The notes under the pieces were generated by a model, which was not told where the DNA came from, made no database searches, and worked only from the letters and a program-made list of their open reading frames with translations. This document shows positions 11,733 through 23,303 of a DNA stretch of 64,000 nt, piece after piece. Origin of the DNA: Allium sativum (lineage: Eukaryota; Streptophyta; Magnoliopsida; Asparagales; Amaryllidaceae); assembly GCA_030737875.1 (NCBI GenBank), contig CM060922.1, forward strand, positions 306,953,456 to 307,017,455, in the 5' to 3' direction. Made by a program: the position numbers and the translations under genes. Every line of letters begins with the position of its first letter. Within the stretch, counting starts at the first letter, position 1.

Positions 11733-12858
11733 TTAATTTTTAACATGGTACTTGTTTTCTTTATATAAACCAATAGAACCTATGTCTATTTCCAGTTTTT
11801 TTTTTCATTTTCACAACCCGATTTAACATCATAATTTAATCCACTAATACGACAAATTCGAGAGTATAATTGCATCTATATATAACTGCAAGATAGAGTA
11901 ACAAGAACCATATTTTTAAGTGGGGTAGTTTGCTCACTAAAATATGTATTCACTGCCTTTTTTTCACTGTGTCACATAATTGTTTCCATCTCCAGGTTTT
12001 GTCATTTCAGATTTCGAAAAGGAAATATGATTGCATGAATGCATATATATAAACATGTATATGTGTACTTAGTATATAGAAATCAGTGAAAATAAGGAGA
12101 ATGATTTACTTACTAGATTGCTCTCCCTTGTTATCCTCTGTTCCTAGTATGCTGCGGCTACATGATCATTTGTCTTCAAATATTTGTGTGAGAAAGTGTG
12201 GAAGCTAAGGTGCTATTTATAAACAAAGCCTTATATTAAACAAATCCACCTACTTTAATTTTTAATGGTTATAGGCTCTACAGTACATTGGTTTTAGACT
12301 TCATTTCACCTTAACCCTATTTGATATTATAACACATTAGCTTTAGGCTTCTAATTGGATATTACAACACATGCTTGAGATTTTTACTTGATTTGTTGTC
12401 TTCTTCTTAGCTTCTAGGGTGTTTTACCTTTCCTATGACCATATCCATTTAATGCAGTTGAGTGATTTTAGGTATTATTGGATTTTGTTTACATAAACAG
12501 ATTTTTAAATGAATGATATTTTGTTTGAAAAATATATTTTATACATGAAAGTTTGTACTGCTAGTTTTTAGGGAATGTTTTGTGAATCCTAGCTATACTA
12601 TTTTCAAATATTTAATCACATTAATGTCTTGACTTGCTATACATTTCTTGTTTTACTTGCTGAGTCATTTCAGCAAGCACATTATGTTCGCCATAATATA
12701 ATTTATTTTTAAACCTTCGTGCTTTGCTGGAAGGCTCTTAGCATTTGTTTTGTTATGATGCTTTTACATATGTTTTGTACTTACTGTTCATATTAGTTTC
12801 TACATCAAAGTTTATGTATTTTCTAAGTAGTTACATGCCATATTACATATTACATACA
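11733..12858. other. AT-rich interior of the 3' LTR, no gene
   Basis: No recognisable protein on either strand and no terminal repeats found. Part may belong to whatever carried the LINE fragment. Confidence 0.3.
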
Positions 12859-12861
12859 TAC

Positions 12862-12914
<53 letters not shown>
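12859..12914. repeat. TA dinucleotide microsatellite
   Basis: Run of alternating T and A, about 50 bases, preceded by catacata words. Similar TA or AT runs sit at the same relative place in other LTR copies here (33022-33074, 45500-45550). Confidence 0.95.
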
Positions 12915-12920
<6 letters not shown>

Positions 12921-13168
12921 TTGTAGAAATTTTAGTATAGGATTTTAGTTGCAAGACTTTTATTAAATATTACATGTTAAGTCATAACCCCAAATTTCAT
13001 GTATATCTTCATATACATTCATTTATATATATTCATATATCTTTATAAATATGCTTACACAAATTTTAAGTTGATTATTATTATCATTTAATTTCATTTT
13101 AATTAAATTAACTTATAATAATCAATATTTATTATTAATCAAGGTCGTCTAAAAAACGGGACATTACA

Positions 13169-13834
13169 ATCCACCCCCTTATAAGAATTTCGTCCCTGAA
13201 ATTAAAGATTAATGAGTAGATTTCAGTTTTTACTATAGTCAAATACTTATAACACTTATCCGTAACTACTTAATTTCTCAAGATATAATTTACGTTTCAA
13301 GAATTCCAAAAAATGAATCTTATGACTCCAATTTTAGTTTAAAATTTCAGATTATGATCTGCCGCGTCGTGCCACGTTCGTTTTTAATCCAATTTATACT
13401 TTGAAATATTATTTCCTATATTATACAACTTTACTTCTTATTATAGTTTCTCCCAATAATCTTTCTAATTCAATTTAACTCTAATTAACTTTTTCTAAGG
13501 CCGACCCAAATTCATTCGACCCCTTCCTTTGGTTGTTGTGGTTGTCATACTTGCTCCTCGGTCTCTTCATGTACGAGAACCCATTTTTAATTATCTAAGT
13601 ATAAAGTTTTATAATCGATGCTTAATTGGGAGGTATTTTTAAAGTAACTTAAGTCGATAACTTGGGTCGATCTGCACTAAGTCTATATACAATAATCTTA
13701 TATTATAGTTTAAATTTTCAAATATGCTCTCTCAATACTTACCCAAACTCAACCTAGGGTGTTACTAACACTTTCTCTACCGAGTTACGCCACAGAGCCA
13801 AGGTTACTACTAAACCAATAGCTCTGATACCAAC
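13169..13834 (-). other. Internal region of the minus-strand element, with PPT and PBS
   Basis: Read on the minus strand it starts at 13834 with the primer-binding site (TGGTATCAGAGC, complementary to the 3' end of initiator-Met tRNA). It ends with GGGACGAAATTCTTATAAG and the polypurine tract AAGGGGGTGGAT next to 13168. This tail is typical of plant Ty3/gypsy elements and is shared with the B array. About 670 bases, no open frame. Confidence 0.8.
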
Positions 13835-14430
13835 TATAAAGGCATGATTTTCGATGCCTCGAAAGTCATGTCATTTTTGAAAGAATTTAGAAGATGAGAT
13901 AGAAAAGATAGAACTAATAGAATAGAAGAATAATAAAATATCAGAATCTCACAGCGGAATTTTCACAAAATACATAATATATTACATAACCGGGTTTGAT
14001 ACACCATAGTACATCATCATAATACAATACCATAGTACAACAGCATAATTATACATCATGACTAGGATAATACAGATACTTAAACTGGATACATAATTAT
14101 AGATATGCTACTAGACTGCTCTTGAACTTGAACTTCATAAGGTTCCACTTGCCTACCTGGACTACTTATCCACTCATAATAATTATCATGAGTACCCAAG
14201 AGTTTAGGAAACACAGAAAATAAACTCTGGGCCAGTCAGGGGACCGGTGTGAGTAAACACAGTTAAAAAAGATTGTAAACAGGAAAATAAGGAATAAGGT
14301 TTTCCATTTGGACAGATTCAACCATACATTTTGTCGTTACTATTTAAAATATTTATTTTAAATATTCAAAATTCACTAAAATAACCAATTTAAAAATTTT
14401 AAATTGCCTCGGATTTTCCGGGTCATTACA
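13835..14430 (-). repeat. 5' LTR of the minus-strand element, internally deleted
   Basis: The LTR 3' part (13835-14320) matches 7418-7900. After a short junction it jumps to the LTR start TGTAATGACCCGG (14430 leftward). Thus both termini are present but some 4 kb of interior are missing. Confidence 0.7.
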
Positions 14431-15627
14431 GACCGGTTGGATTATGCTGAAGATAATCGAAGACGGAGTGTAATTCAAGAGCTGTTATGTTTGTCCAGTT
14501 CCAGGTCAACTTGTATGGACAGATGTCTGACAGATTTTTTCTAACTGTCACACAAGGCGATCTTTTCTAGGTATTACGTCTGGTGGTGGAGAAATTCGTT
14601 TCTCTTAGATTTTATACCCGTTATATTTTTGGGAAGATCAACTAGTAATTTGACGGGTTTGACAATGTGGCATTCAAAGTGCATGGTGGCTAGACGTTCT
14701 AAAAGATAGACGTAGCCTCAAGCTTCACAACAAAGAAATGACAAAAATTGGGCAGGCAATATGGCTATGTGGGTCGCTTCCATTAGGGTGTATAATCACC
14801 TATCTAGAGAAATTTCTTTTATTTCTTTAATCTATTTCGATGCTGTCCCTTTTCGGGAAACAGTGGTTTGAGCCCAACCGTTGGTGACATACATTCGATA
14901 CACTCAAGCGAAATGACTGGTCGGTCATGTGTGGGTCGGGTTGCAAGACGTTCTTGTTGAACCCAGTGTGTTCCCCTCTAGAGATACACTATCGGGAGGT
15001 GGTTTCATACCTTGTCATAGTTGGAATCCAATCTTCAATAAGCACCCTGCAGTTTTTGATTTTATACTATGCATGTAGAGCGTTAGATGCAAGCATTCTA
15101 CTATTTGATTATTTATTTGATTAGACATTATTATAATATTACTGGATTTTGATATCAAAAATGTTTTGGGTTATAATAAGGTAAAAACCGCCCGTGTTCA
15201 TGTGTGGGTCGGTCTTACTATTATCCTTTTCTTCCAAAAGATTTTTTTTCAAAGTTAAACAATATGGTTCCTAAACTCTTGGATGCCCAAATTTGTATGG
15301 GCAGTCAAGTGTTTCAGGCTTTACAGATACACTTGGAGGAGCTTGAAGTAGGAGGCTTCACTATTAGTTATTTAGAGTTATTTCCGCTGTATCAAATATT
15401 ATGTTGTACTCTGATATGGTATGTATACACAAAACAAAATTGTATTTCAAAGTTATGTTATATAATATAATTTATTCGTTCCGCTGTGAGGTTCTGTATT
15501 GTTATTTTTGTTCATCTTCTATCTTTTCTATTTTCTTTAACCCTAATGACTCGTATTTTTGTATTATTTGAGTTGAACGTAGGTTGTATTAGTCAGCTCA
15601 GATAGTATGGATTTTCGGGCTGTTACA
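14431..15627 (+). mobile_element. Truncated plus-strand LTR of a B-related element
   Basis: Begins gaccggttggattat and follows the B LTR (from about 54208) through GAAGACGGAG, the GTCGGTCATGTGTGGG block and the CTAAACTCTTGG block, ending in GGGCTGTTACA at 15627. No primer-binding site follows, so this is a 3' LTR or solo LTR end. Its 5' half is absent: the sequence to its left is the oppositely oriented element. No duplication was found. Confidence 0.72.
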
Positions 15628-15761
15628 AGAACATCCTGTCAATTTCAAGCTATTTTTGTTGTGCATTCAAGATTTGCAGTAGATGAAGCAAACAATGACT
15701 TATTGCTTAAGATGTGGGAATACGATGGAGAGAGGCAAAGTCTTGATTAATTTCTGTTATT
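15628..15761 (+). other. Host sequence left of the Athila-like insertion
   Basis: Short unique stretch ending in TTATT, which is repeated at 26218-26222 after the Athila-like element. Joined with 26218 on, it reads into the TNPA-like fragment, so it is probably old CACTA sequence. No exon could be proved. Confidence 0.45.
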
Positions 15762-16654
15762 TGATTAACATAGAAATGTGTTTATTTTATGCTCTTATAT
15801 CTTATCTTTTGTATATAAATAAATATTACTTGGCTATTGTTTTGTCACTTTTATAGATATTCCAACCCAGCTCGCATGCAACCAGAAAAGTAGAGAAATG
15901 GAGATCAGATTGCTATATATTTATATTTTGAAGAAATGTAGACGAAGATCTCACATCTAGTAGTTGTTGACAAGAAAATGATTGATAAAAAGGCCATGCA
16001 CATCTCAAATTAAAGGAGGTTTGTAAGAGAAAAGGAGAAAAGGCCTAGAACTTGTTCCAAATGACAAAAGGCCTAAAACTTACTTGAAATAGCTAGGCCC
16101 ATTTGTAATTAGGGTTAGGGTTTGGTTATCTCCTATAAATACCCTTGTAATATCATTGTAGCCACCATGCCATTTTTCTATCTTCTTCTCCATTAACAAA
16201 GTTCTTCTACTTCTTTTTATTTTCTGCAATTTTCTATTTCTTGGCAACTAGTGCCATCTATACGATTAGATTTGATAGAGTATTAGTTGTATTTTACATT
16301 TGTTTTCATTAGTGATTAATCGTCTGATTAGTTTCAACGATAATCCTAATTTTATTTCTGTTGTAATTTTTATTCTGCACTTTTATTTCCTAAATTTTTA
16401 TTCTTTTTTTGCAATTTACTTTCATTAGTGATTAATCGTTTGATTAGTTTCAACGATAATCCTAATTGCTGCCATTTCAATTGTTCTAGTTTCAACCAAA
16501 TCTCAAAAGTCGTCTAACTAACCTACGAAATTCTATGAATAATAATTTTTAATTTGCCTCCCTGTGATTCGACCTGCATACTACATGATCTGTGCATTTG
16601 CAGTATTTTATTTCAAAATTCGCGCTTTTCTAATTCATAGGAAAGCGATGATCA
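15762..16654 (+). repeat. 5' LTR of the Athila-like element
   Basis: 893 bp, TG...CA ends, matches 25331-26217 along its whole length with scattered differences. It contains CTCCTATAAATACCC (about 16131-16145), a likely TATA box. Confidence 0.9.
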
Positions 16655-16678
16655 AGTTTTTGGCATCGTTGCCGGGAT
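16655..16678 (+). promoter_or_regulatory. Primer-binding site (tRNA-Asp type)
   Basis: TGGCATCGTTGCCGGG starts at 16661, six bases after the LTR end. One base differs from the common TGGCGCCGTTGCCGGGG. Confidence 0.82.
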
Positions 16679-18770
16679 GATAACAATTAAATTTTATTAT
16701 TTATTTAATTTCCGATTCATGTTAGTTTTTTTTCCTTTTATTTTCATTTGTATATAAATAAAAAAAATCTCAATTAGTTGATTTGGCATTGATTGCTGAT
16801 ACCATAATCTTCTATACAAGAGAGAAAAAAAATAAGTTGACAATTTTCTTCAATTTCTTTCCCGTTACAATTCTTCCCTCTTTCCAATAATTCTAAAAAA
16901 AAGAAAATATTTGCAATTTTTATTTTCTTTCCTTGCATTGATTTCTTTCCATCTGTTTCTCTTTCAATACCATTCCATCTTTTTTCCCACCTATGCATCA
17001 CTATTCCTACAACCACAATCAGATCTTTTCCACACTACCCTCTAAACTCCGACCATCTCTTTCCACAACCTCACTTCCCTGTTCCCACCATCAATTCAAA
17101 AACAACCAGTCTCACACAGCAATCCTCCTCCTATCATCCTTCATACACGTTCAAATACCCATCAACACCCAACCCTCATCATCCTCAAGCCCCCTTCTCC
17201 AAACTATAAGCCTTTCACCCCACCACCTTCACAATAGTTCACACGCATCACCTTCCCCCTAATCAACATCCACATCCAAGCCTGAAGCTCCATCACCCTG
17301 CAAACTGAGTCTCCCGATTATCACAAACCCTACCACGCACCGCTTACCCATAGTTCGCACAACAACCACCTACACCGAACCAACCAATGCCCACGTTCAA
17401 GTTATCACCTTCTTCTCATCCATTACCCCACTTCCGTGAATCACTTCATTACCGCTCACTTCAAATAAAAAAAGAAAAAAGAAAAAAAACAAAAAAACCT
17501 TCTGCAAACACTCTTTTTCACCGAAGCCTCACTTCCACCAAACCCATTAGTATCGTTTCATCTATCGCAACTTCAGAGCCCTAGTAAACCCGAAAAAAAA
17601 CCCTGAAACCCTATCTAGATCGATCAGAAAACCCAAATTAATCGATTAAACCGAAGTCCCAATTTTCTTCAATCCCTAAATTAGCAAACCCCTCAAATAT
17701 CGAAGACCTGAAGCCTCAATTGCACCCATTCAAACAAAAGAAGGGAAAACAAAAAAGGGTGGCACAAGTTTTTTTTATTTTTTTCGTTCCTATTCGATTT
17801 CCTTCTGGTTTGGGGAAAGAGATTTGTGTCTGTTGTTAGAGAGAGGGTATCTGTAAAAATATTTAGGGCATCATTTACCGGTTGCATAAGCCTTGGATTT
17901 GAGTGCGGCCCTAGCTGCTTGACTCTTGGGTGCGGACTATTTGATTGAGCCAATCTTCTTGTTTTTGCTTTTAGTGCTAGTTTTTTTTCCTTTATTACTT
18001 TTTCTTTTCCCTTTTTTTTGGTTTTTGTGAGTATTTTTTTTTTTTAAGAAAATCAAGTCAGTTTCATTTTTTTTCTTCTATTTTTTGGTTTTCATTCCAA
18101 GTCTGATATCTTTTAGTTCTTTATTTTAATTTCAACATTTCTTTTCATTCATTTTTGATCGCTTTCTTTTCTTAAAAAAAAGAAAAAAAGGACCAAAATC
18201 AAAGACCAACGTCAAGACTACAAAGCGAACAAGGATTCAAAGTTCAATCGATTTGATTTATCAGTGGATTCTAATTACTCTGAAAGACAGGTATACCCCA
18301 CTATAAAATTTTGTGAACTGTACAGGTGCTCTGCTGCAAAGAAAAATATAGAAATTGCTTGTAAAAATCTTCTACAGGGGCAGCGGCTTGCTTGTACAAT
18401 ATTTTAAATTTCTGCAGTTATTCTTGTCTAATTTTTGTGGTTGAGTGATATTTTCATAACTGAAATCTGCATTCTCATTGTTTTCAATAATAAAAATAGA
18501 CATTGCAAAATAATATAACTGAAAAGTGGTGCTTTGTGAAGTTGATTGTCTGGTATAATTGGATCGCGGATATATAGTAGTTCAATTTATTGAACTATTA
18601 GCAAAAGAGGTTGCATACTACCCATAAAACATTGGTCATATCCGTTAGTATTTATACTATACGTGAACGGCCATAAGACCCTCTTCCCCTTCTAATTGAG
18701 TCAGTTAATTAATAGAGCGCAGCTTAGTATTTTATATTATTTTGAAGTGAGAATACTTTCTGTCTTTAAA
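16679..18770 (+). other. Long untranslated leader of the Athila-like element
   Basis: About 2.1 kb without a credible gene. 16990-17580 is unusually C-rich on this strand (many ccacc and tcatc words) and gives short serine/proline/histidine-rich frames I regard as chance. 17980-18200 is T-rich then A-rich. A possible donor at about 18290 and acceptors before 18771 would allow splicing, unproven. Confidence 0.5.
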
Positions 18771-19817
18771 ATGTTTAATTCAAAAAAATCATTGAGAAAA
18801 ATTTGGGATAATAATCGGAGTGGACGTCCTCTAGAAGAGTACGAGTACGAATTACAATTCATAAGGCAAGATTTTCCAAAATTTCGTGGACCCAGTGTCA
18901 ACAATTTTCAAAATTTTCCAAATGACCAACATTTTCAAAATCATGGAAATGATCGAAATTACGATTTCAATTCTATCTTCAGTAATTTCGATTATGGGCC
19001 ACATACGCATCAAAACAGCTTTGAATCTCAATATGGCTCTGATGCATACCAATATGGGGTTGTAAACCAAAATTTTCAAAGTTATAGCCCATATCAACAT
19101 CTTGAAAATAACCAAAATTGCAATTCTCTCTCAAACTTTAATTGTTTTGGTTACGAACCTAATTTTCAAAATCAAAATAATTTCCAATATCATTGTCATT
19201 TTTCTGAAAATTCAAACAACCACCACATTGGAAATAATATTGATTGTGAAATTGATGTGGACTACAATTTTGAGAATCAAGAAATCCAAAATGAGAGCTC
19301 TAAAATCAACGATTCTGAAGAATATCATCTTAACATTCTTAAAAAGAGGGTAGAAAAGCAAGATATACACCTTGATGAAAAAGATAGGAAGATGGATGAA
19401 CTTCTTTGTTTAATGACATCTTTGAAAGAACAACGAGTGCAACAAAATCAAATTCAAATAAGCGATGAATCAGAAAATAATCCACTCTTTATTGATAGTG
19501 AAAATTTTCAGATTACAACTTTGGAAATTGAGAATAATGATCTAAATGAAGTTGTTAAAAATTCAACTAATGATTTGGACTTTGATTCTTTTCAGGAAAA
19601 AGACTTAAGCTGGGATTCTGATCTTTCTCTTTCAGACTGTGAGAAACTTGAAAATTTTGAAATTGAACAGAATAAAAATGATGAATTTTTCAATTCAAAT
19701 TTGGAGAAGGATTTTAATGAACGTGAATTTTTTGGATTATATGAGGATGAGTTGCCAAATGAGAATGAAATTGAACCAAACCATGAATCCAAGTTTGAAA
19801 ATTGTAACTTTGAATAA
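18771..19817 (+). CDS. N/F/Q-rich protein of the Athila-like element, 348 residues, function unknown
   Basis: I take the ATG at 18771 (MFNSKKSLRKIW). The open frame extends 25 codons upstream but only from a TTG. Residues 1-45 are mixed and basic. About 40-180 are low-complexity asparagine, phenylalanine, glutamine and tyrosine. About 183-225 look like a coiled coil (ILKKRVEKQDIHLDEKDRKM). The rest is acidic with many E, D and N. No zinc knuckle, protease or polymerase motif. Position and composition suggest a Gag-like or accessory protein, but I do not recognise the family. The same frame continues past the stop (next entry), so this may be the front of a longer broken gene. Confidence 0.6.
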   Translation: MFNSKKSLRKIWDNNRSGRPLEEYEYELQFIRQDFPKFRGPSVNNFQNFPNDQHFQNHGNDRNYDFNSIFSNFDYGPHTHQNSFESQYGSDAYQYGVVNQNFQSYSPYQHLENNQNCNSLSNFNCFGYEPNFQNQNNFQYHCHFSENSNNHHIGNNIDCEIDVDYNFENQEIQNESSKINDSEEYHLNILKKRVEKQDIHLDEKDRKMDELLCLMTSLKEQRVQQNQIQISDESENNPLFIDSENFQITTLEIENNDLNEVVKNSTNDLDFDSFQEKDLSWDSDLSLSDCEKLENFEIEQNKNDEFFNSNLEKDFNEREFFGLYEDELPNENEIEPNHESKFENCNFE

Positions 19818-20421
19818 ACTTCCAGCTAACTTGAAGTTATCAGTGTTGAAAATATGTTGTTCAGTAATGAAATTGAGAAATGTGATCATATAATCTTGAG
19901 CAACACTTAGAATTCAAATTTCATTGAATTTATATACGGTCACAAATTTTTGAACAATTACACTGATAAATTTGTTGAACACATGAATTATTTTTGGAAT
20001 GTTAGCTTGGTTGAAAAACTTCATGTCAGGATGTAACACCCCACCTCCGTTAAGGTCACTCACAAAAGGAATGCCTTAACTTTGATGGAGCGTTTTAGTA
20101 GACAGAACAAAAATTTACAAGACAGATAAAGCAGTACTTGAAAAATTTATAAATTTATTACAACAAAAACAAAAATAAATTTGGTTACATCTTTTCAAAT
20201 CACAATATCAGAACTCAAGTACAAAATATCGGTCTCGGTCTTCTACAAAAGCCTTTAGAATGCATAGCTTTTAAAGTCATAATCCCCAACATAAACTACC
20301 ACGGAAAGATAGAGCCAAAGCGAACCAATACTTCAAGCAGAGAGATTCTGAATCAAGCTCATACGTTTCCACCCTAAGCACCTGGGGGGAACGGAAAGAA
20401 AAGAGGCGAAACAAACTAGGT

Positions 20422-20435
20422 CAGACATTAGTCTG
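20422..20435 (-). promoter_or_regulatory. Conserved 4-nt-loop hairpin in LTR D
   Basis: Minus strand reads CAGAC-TAAT-GTCTG then ACCTAGTTTG. Families A and B have CAGTC-NNNN-GACTG then ACCTGGAGTTT at the same place, so both arms changed together. Confidence 0.55.
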
Positions 20436-20659
20436 GTGAGTCCAGTGATTTTCAGTATATAAACAGATAATAGTACCATGACATGTAAATAAAATTGGAT
20501 GAGAGATAATCGTAACAGGAATAGCAGGTTAACAGAATGATATAGACTAAGCTAAGCTTTTTACTTAGTCCTCACTTCTCTGCACTAATACTAGTATAAC
20601 AGGATTAGGTGTTACCCTAATGTCTAAACTAAAATAGAAACGAAAACAGAATAATCTCT

Positions 20660-20960
20660 ACAAAAACAGAATGCCAGTAGTGAGCCTTCACCACCCGAAC
20701 AGACAGCAGAATACTAATAATGGACCTTTACCACCCAACTAATGGGCCTTTACTACCCGAACAGACAGAAGGTACGGAAACAAAATCAGAAATAGAATCA
20801 GAGACGGAAACAGAATAATCCTTATGGAAACAGAATGCCAAAATTAGGTGTACACTAGTAATGGGCCTTTACCACCCCAACAGACGGTACCACGCAGAAA
20901 CAGACAGGTGTTGCCACCCAACAGAAACTGACGGTACCAACAGAAATAGACAGAACCAAG
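20660..20960. repeat. Short degenerate repeats in LTR D
   Basis: Words such as gggcctttaccaccc and gaacagacag recur about four times at irregular spacing. Confidence 0.6.
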
Positions 20961-21602
20961 TGTACTCTAAGTCCTACCCCCAAGCGATCGACTCCCTAAA
21001 CATAAATACCATGTGTCGGCCCCACAGAAGGGTGTATCACTCCCTAAAGTGGCAACCTATTGGCACAAACCTATTTATAGATGTAACGGTGTCTTACATC
21101 CTTAGAGCATACTGGATCCATGCACGCACATGACCCGGTTAGAAAGCACCATCAACACCCCTCGCCATTATCAGAATGAACCGCTTATAATTAGTTCAGT
21201 AAGCGTGCTCAGACCCCTACATAGCGTGGGATCAAAGTTTTGATACCAGAAAGGGTTAGTGACTAATATGGGTCCCAAACAACAGATGACACAAGTATTT
21301 CCCTTCCTAACCTTGTGTCCCCAGACTAACAGACTTCATATTAACTTGTTTACAGATTTCAGACAGAGTTCAGGTTACTAGTTCACAGATCAGACAATCA
21401 AGTTAACAAGTTCTCAGACTAATGGATCAGATATACAGATTAACAAGCTTACAGACTATTTTACCTAACTTTGTATTGGGCCTACATATATACGAAACGG
21501 GTTTATTAGATTCATCAGACTAATTGTTTTAACCCTATCCACCCAACACGTTTTAGGTATCATATTTATCTTAGATTTGCATTAATTAATTATTCATGCA
21601 CA

Positions 21603-21830
21603 GACCTCTCACATTAGGTCGGTAGCTTGTGGCCGCTGGATATGTCGGGCGGTTCCAGACAGACTTCTACCACAAGCCAGACCTAACCTCATGTCTAAGC
21701 ATATTTTAGTTATGCCTACGACCTCTCACATTAGACTGACAGCTTGCGGTCGCTGGTTAAGCCGGTTGGTTCCGGGAAGGCTTCCACCGCAAACGGAATC
21801 TAACCTCGTGTCATAACCAATTTATTCCAA
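21603..21830. repeat. Tandem pair of about 115-bp stem-loop units
   Basis: Two units start gacctctcacattag (about 21603 and 21720). Each has arms that pair: in unit 1, GCTTGTGG with CCACAAGC and TTAGGTC with GACCTAA; in unit 2, CTTGCGG with CCGCAA and TTAGA with TCTAA. Differences between units occur on both arms. Confidence 0.65.
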
Positions 21831-21989
21831 TATATATATCAGACAAATTTATGTCCATTTAACAGATTAAACTCCCTTACAGGTCACAGCAGATTAATCA
21901 AATTTCCATGTTTTACTCAATCTTAGATCGAGCCTACGGATTTTCATACCCAAATTACAATTATTTAGCTTTCAACAGATTTAGCAGAT

Positions 21990-22320
21990 AACAATTTTAG
22001 CAGATTAGGCAATTCAGCAGATTTAGCAGATTAGGCAATTCAACAGATTAAGAAGATAACAGATTTAGCAGATTAGGCAATTCAACAGATTAATCAAATA
22101 ACAGATTTGGCAGATTAGGCAATTCAACAGATTAAGAAGATAACAGATTTGGCAGATTAGGCAATTCAACAGATTAAGAAGATAACAAATTTAGCATATT
22201 AGGTAATTCAACAGATTAAGCAGATAATAGATTTGGCAAATTAGGCAATTCAACAGATTTAACAGATAACAGATTAGCAGATTAGGCAATTCAGGAGATT
22301 TAACGGATTAAATATTTCTT
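21990..22320. repeat. Tandem repeat, about 42-bp period, in LTR D
   Basis: gcagattaggcaattcaaca followed by gattaagaagataacagattt recurs about seven times; the middle copies are 42 bases apart (22071, 22113, 22155). Confidence 0.85.
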
Positions 22321-23295
22321 AAAGTTCTATTACATATCTTGCCTAAATTTACATGCCTAAATCATGGTCATAATTCATAATACGACATATGCCCCAAATT
22401 TTAATTAAACTTTGCACAGTACAGAATATTCTCTAAAAAGTCCCAAACAATATGAATTATGCCAAATTATAGCCTATGATGCCAAACATCCTAAAATCCA
22501 TATTTAGGCGCATTCACATTAACAGTTAACCTATTTTAATATAGATTTTTACGCCTAAGTCACATATATCTTTTTTTTATCTCTTTTCAAGTCATAGATC
22601 GTGATATAAAATGTGCCCCAAAATCTAGATCTCAAATTTTAATCATGTATTAAGTCCTCAAAATCAGATCTCACATAATAATATGCATTATATTCCAAAT
22701 CCCAAGCAATATGCTATCATATAATAATTCTTCTTCCAAATCACAGTCTTTTATACATAGTATGCACTGATTCTAGATCTTAATTTACAACCTATGTTCT
22801 TTTCTCAAATCAGTCACAGATCAGTCATGTCCAATTATGCAATATTCATTATTTGTCCCAAAATTAGCGTTCATGCGTTAATCTCTTATGAGATTTGGCG
22901 CAGGCTCGTAGTAGCCTGGCTATAGACCAGAAAGAAAAAGGAGATACAGAATAGTCACTGAAAAACAGATCTGACAGATAAGAATATGCACAACCTCAGA
23001 TTCAGATTTATAACCATGCCAAGATCATAATAAAAGTTTGTATCTGAAAATAACTGCACTCACAAAAAGGGAACGATTCTTTCTGGAATCTGTGTTCTGA
23101 CACTAAATAGCGCTCCTTTGGCGTAGACTATCGATTAGATTTGATTCTCTTTTAACTCTATTCAGATTGGAAGAAGATGCACTAGTTCTAGTTTTGATTC
23201 TAGCAGAGTAGCGACGCCATTTTTATTTTTAATTAGAATAGAGGCAGAGTATAGGCAGAATGAAATTGTGTGGAGAGAAAGCTGGGTTTGGGGTG

Positions 23296-23303
23296 TTTAA
23301 ATA
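23296..23303 (-). promoter_or_regulatory. Probable TATA box of LTR D
   Basis: TATTTAAA on the minus strand, about 430 bases inside the LTR start. Upstream (23392-23470) lies a GC-richer block with repeated GTCGA words. Confidence 0.4.

Larger units (their letters stand above)
7418..13168 (-). repeat. 3' LTR of the minus-strand long-LTR element, with insertions
   Basis: Spans from the tgtaaaggc end to the TGTAATGTCCCG end. Excluding the foldback element at 8097-9229 it is about 4.6 kb, close to the B-family LTRs further right. The segment 9250-9900 is the reverse complement of the conserved B LTR module (compare 54270-54920). The rest is AT-rich, with a TA microsatellite and a LINE fragment. 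Confidence 0.75.
7418..14430 (-). mobile_element. Long-LTR, non-coding Ty3/gypsy-like element (B-related), minus strand
   Basis: Direct repeats at 7418-7900 and 13835-14320 are nearly identical (starting tgtaaaggc / tataaaggc). Between them on the minus strand are a polypurine tract followed by TGTAATGTCCCG (LTR start at 13168) and the primer-binding word TGGTATCAGAGC reading out of 13835. So the left copy is the 3' LTR (7418-13168), the right copy the 5' LTR (13835-14430), and only about 670 bases lie between. No gag or pol. The flanks ccacc and gaccg do not match, so there is no target-site duplication: one end has been rearranged. Confidence 0.8.

Noticed and set aside
16993..17584. Serine/proline/histidine-rich frames in the Athila-like leader
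   Set aside because: Low-complexity C-rich leader sequence. No conserved motif, and internal to an element leader.
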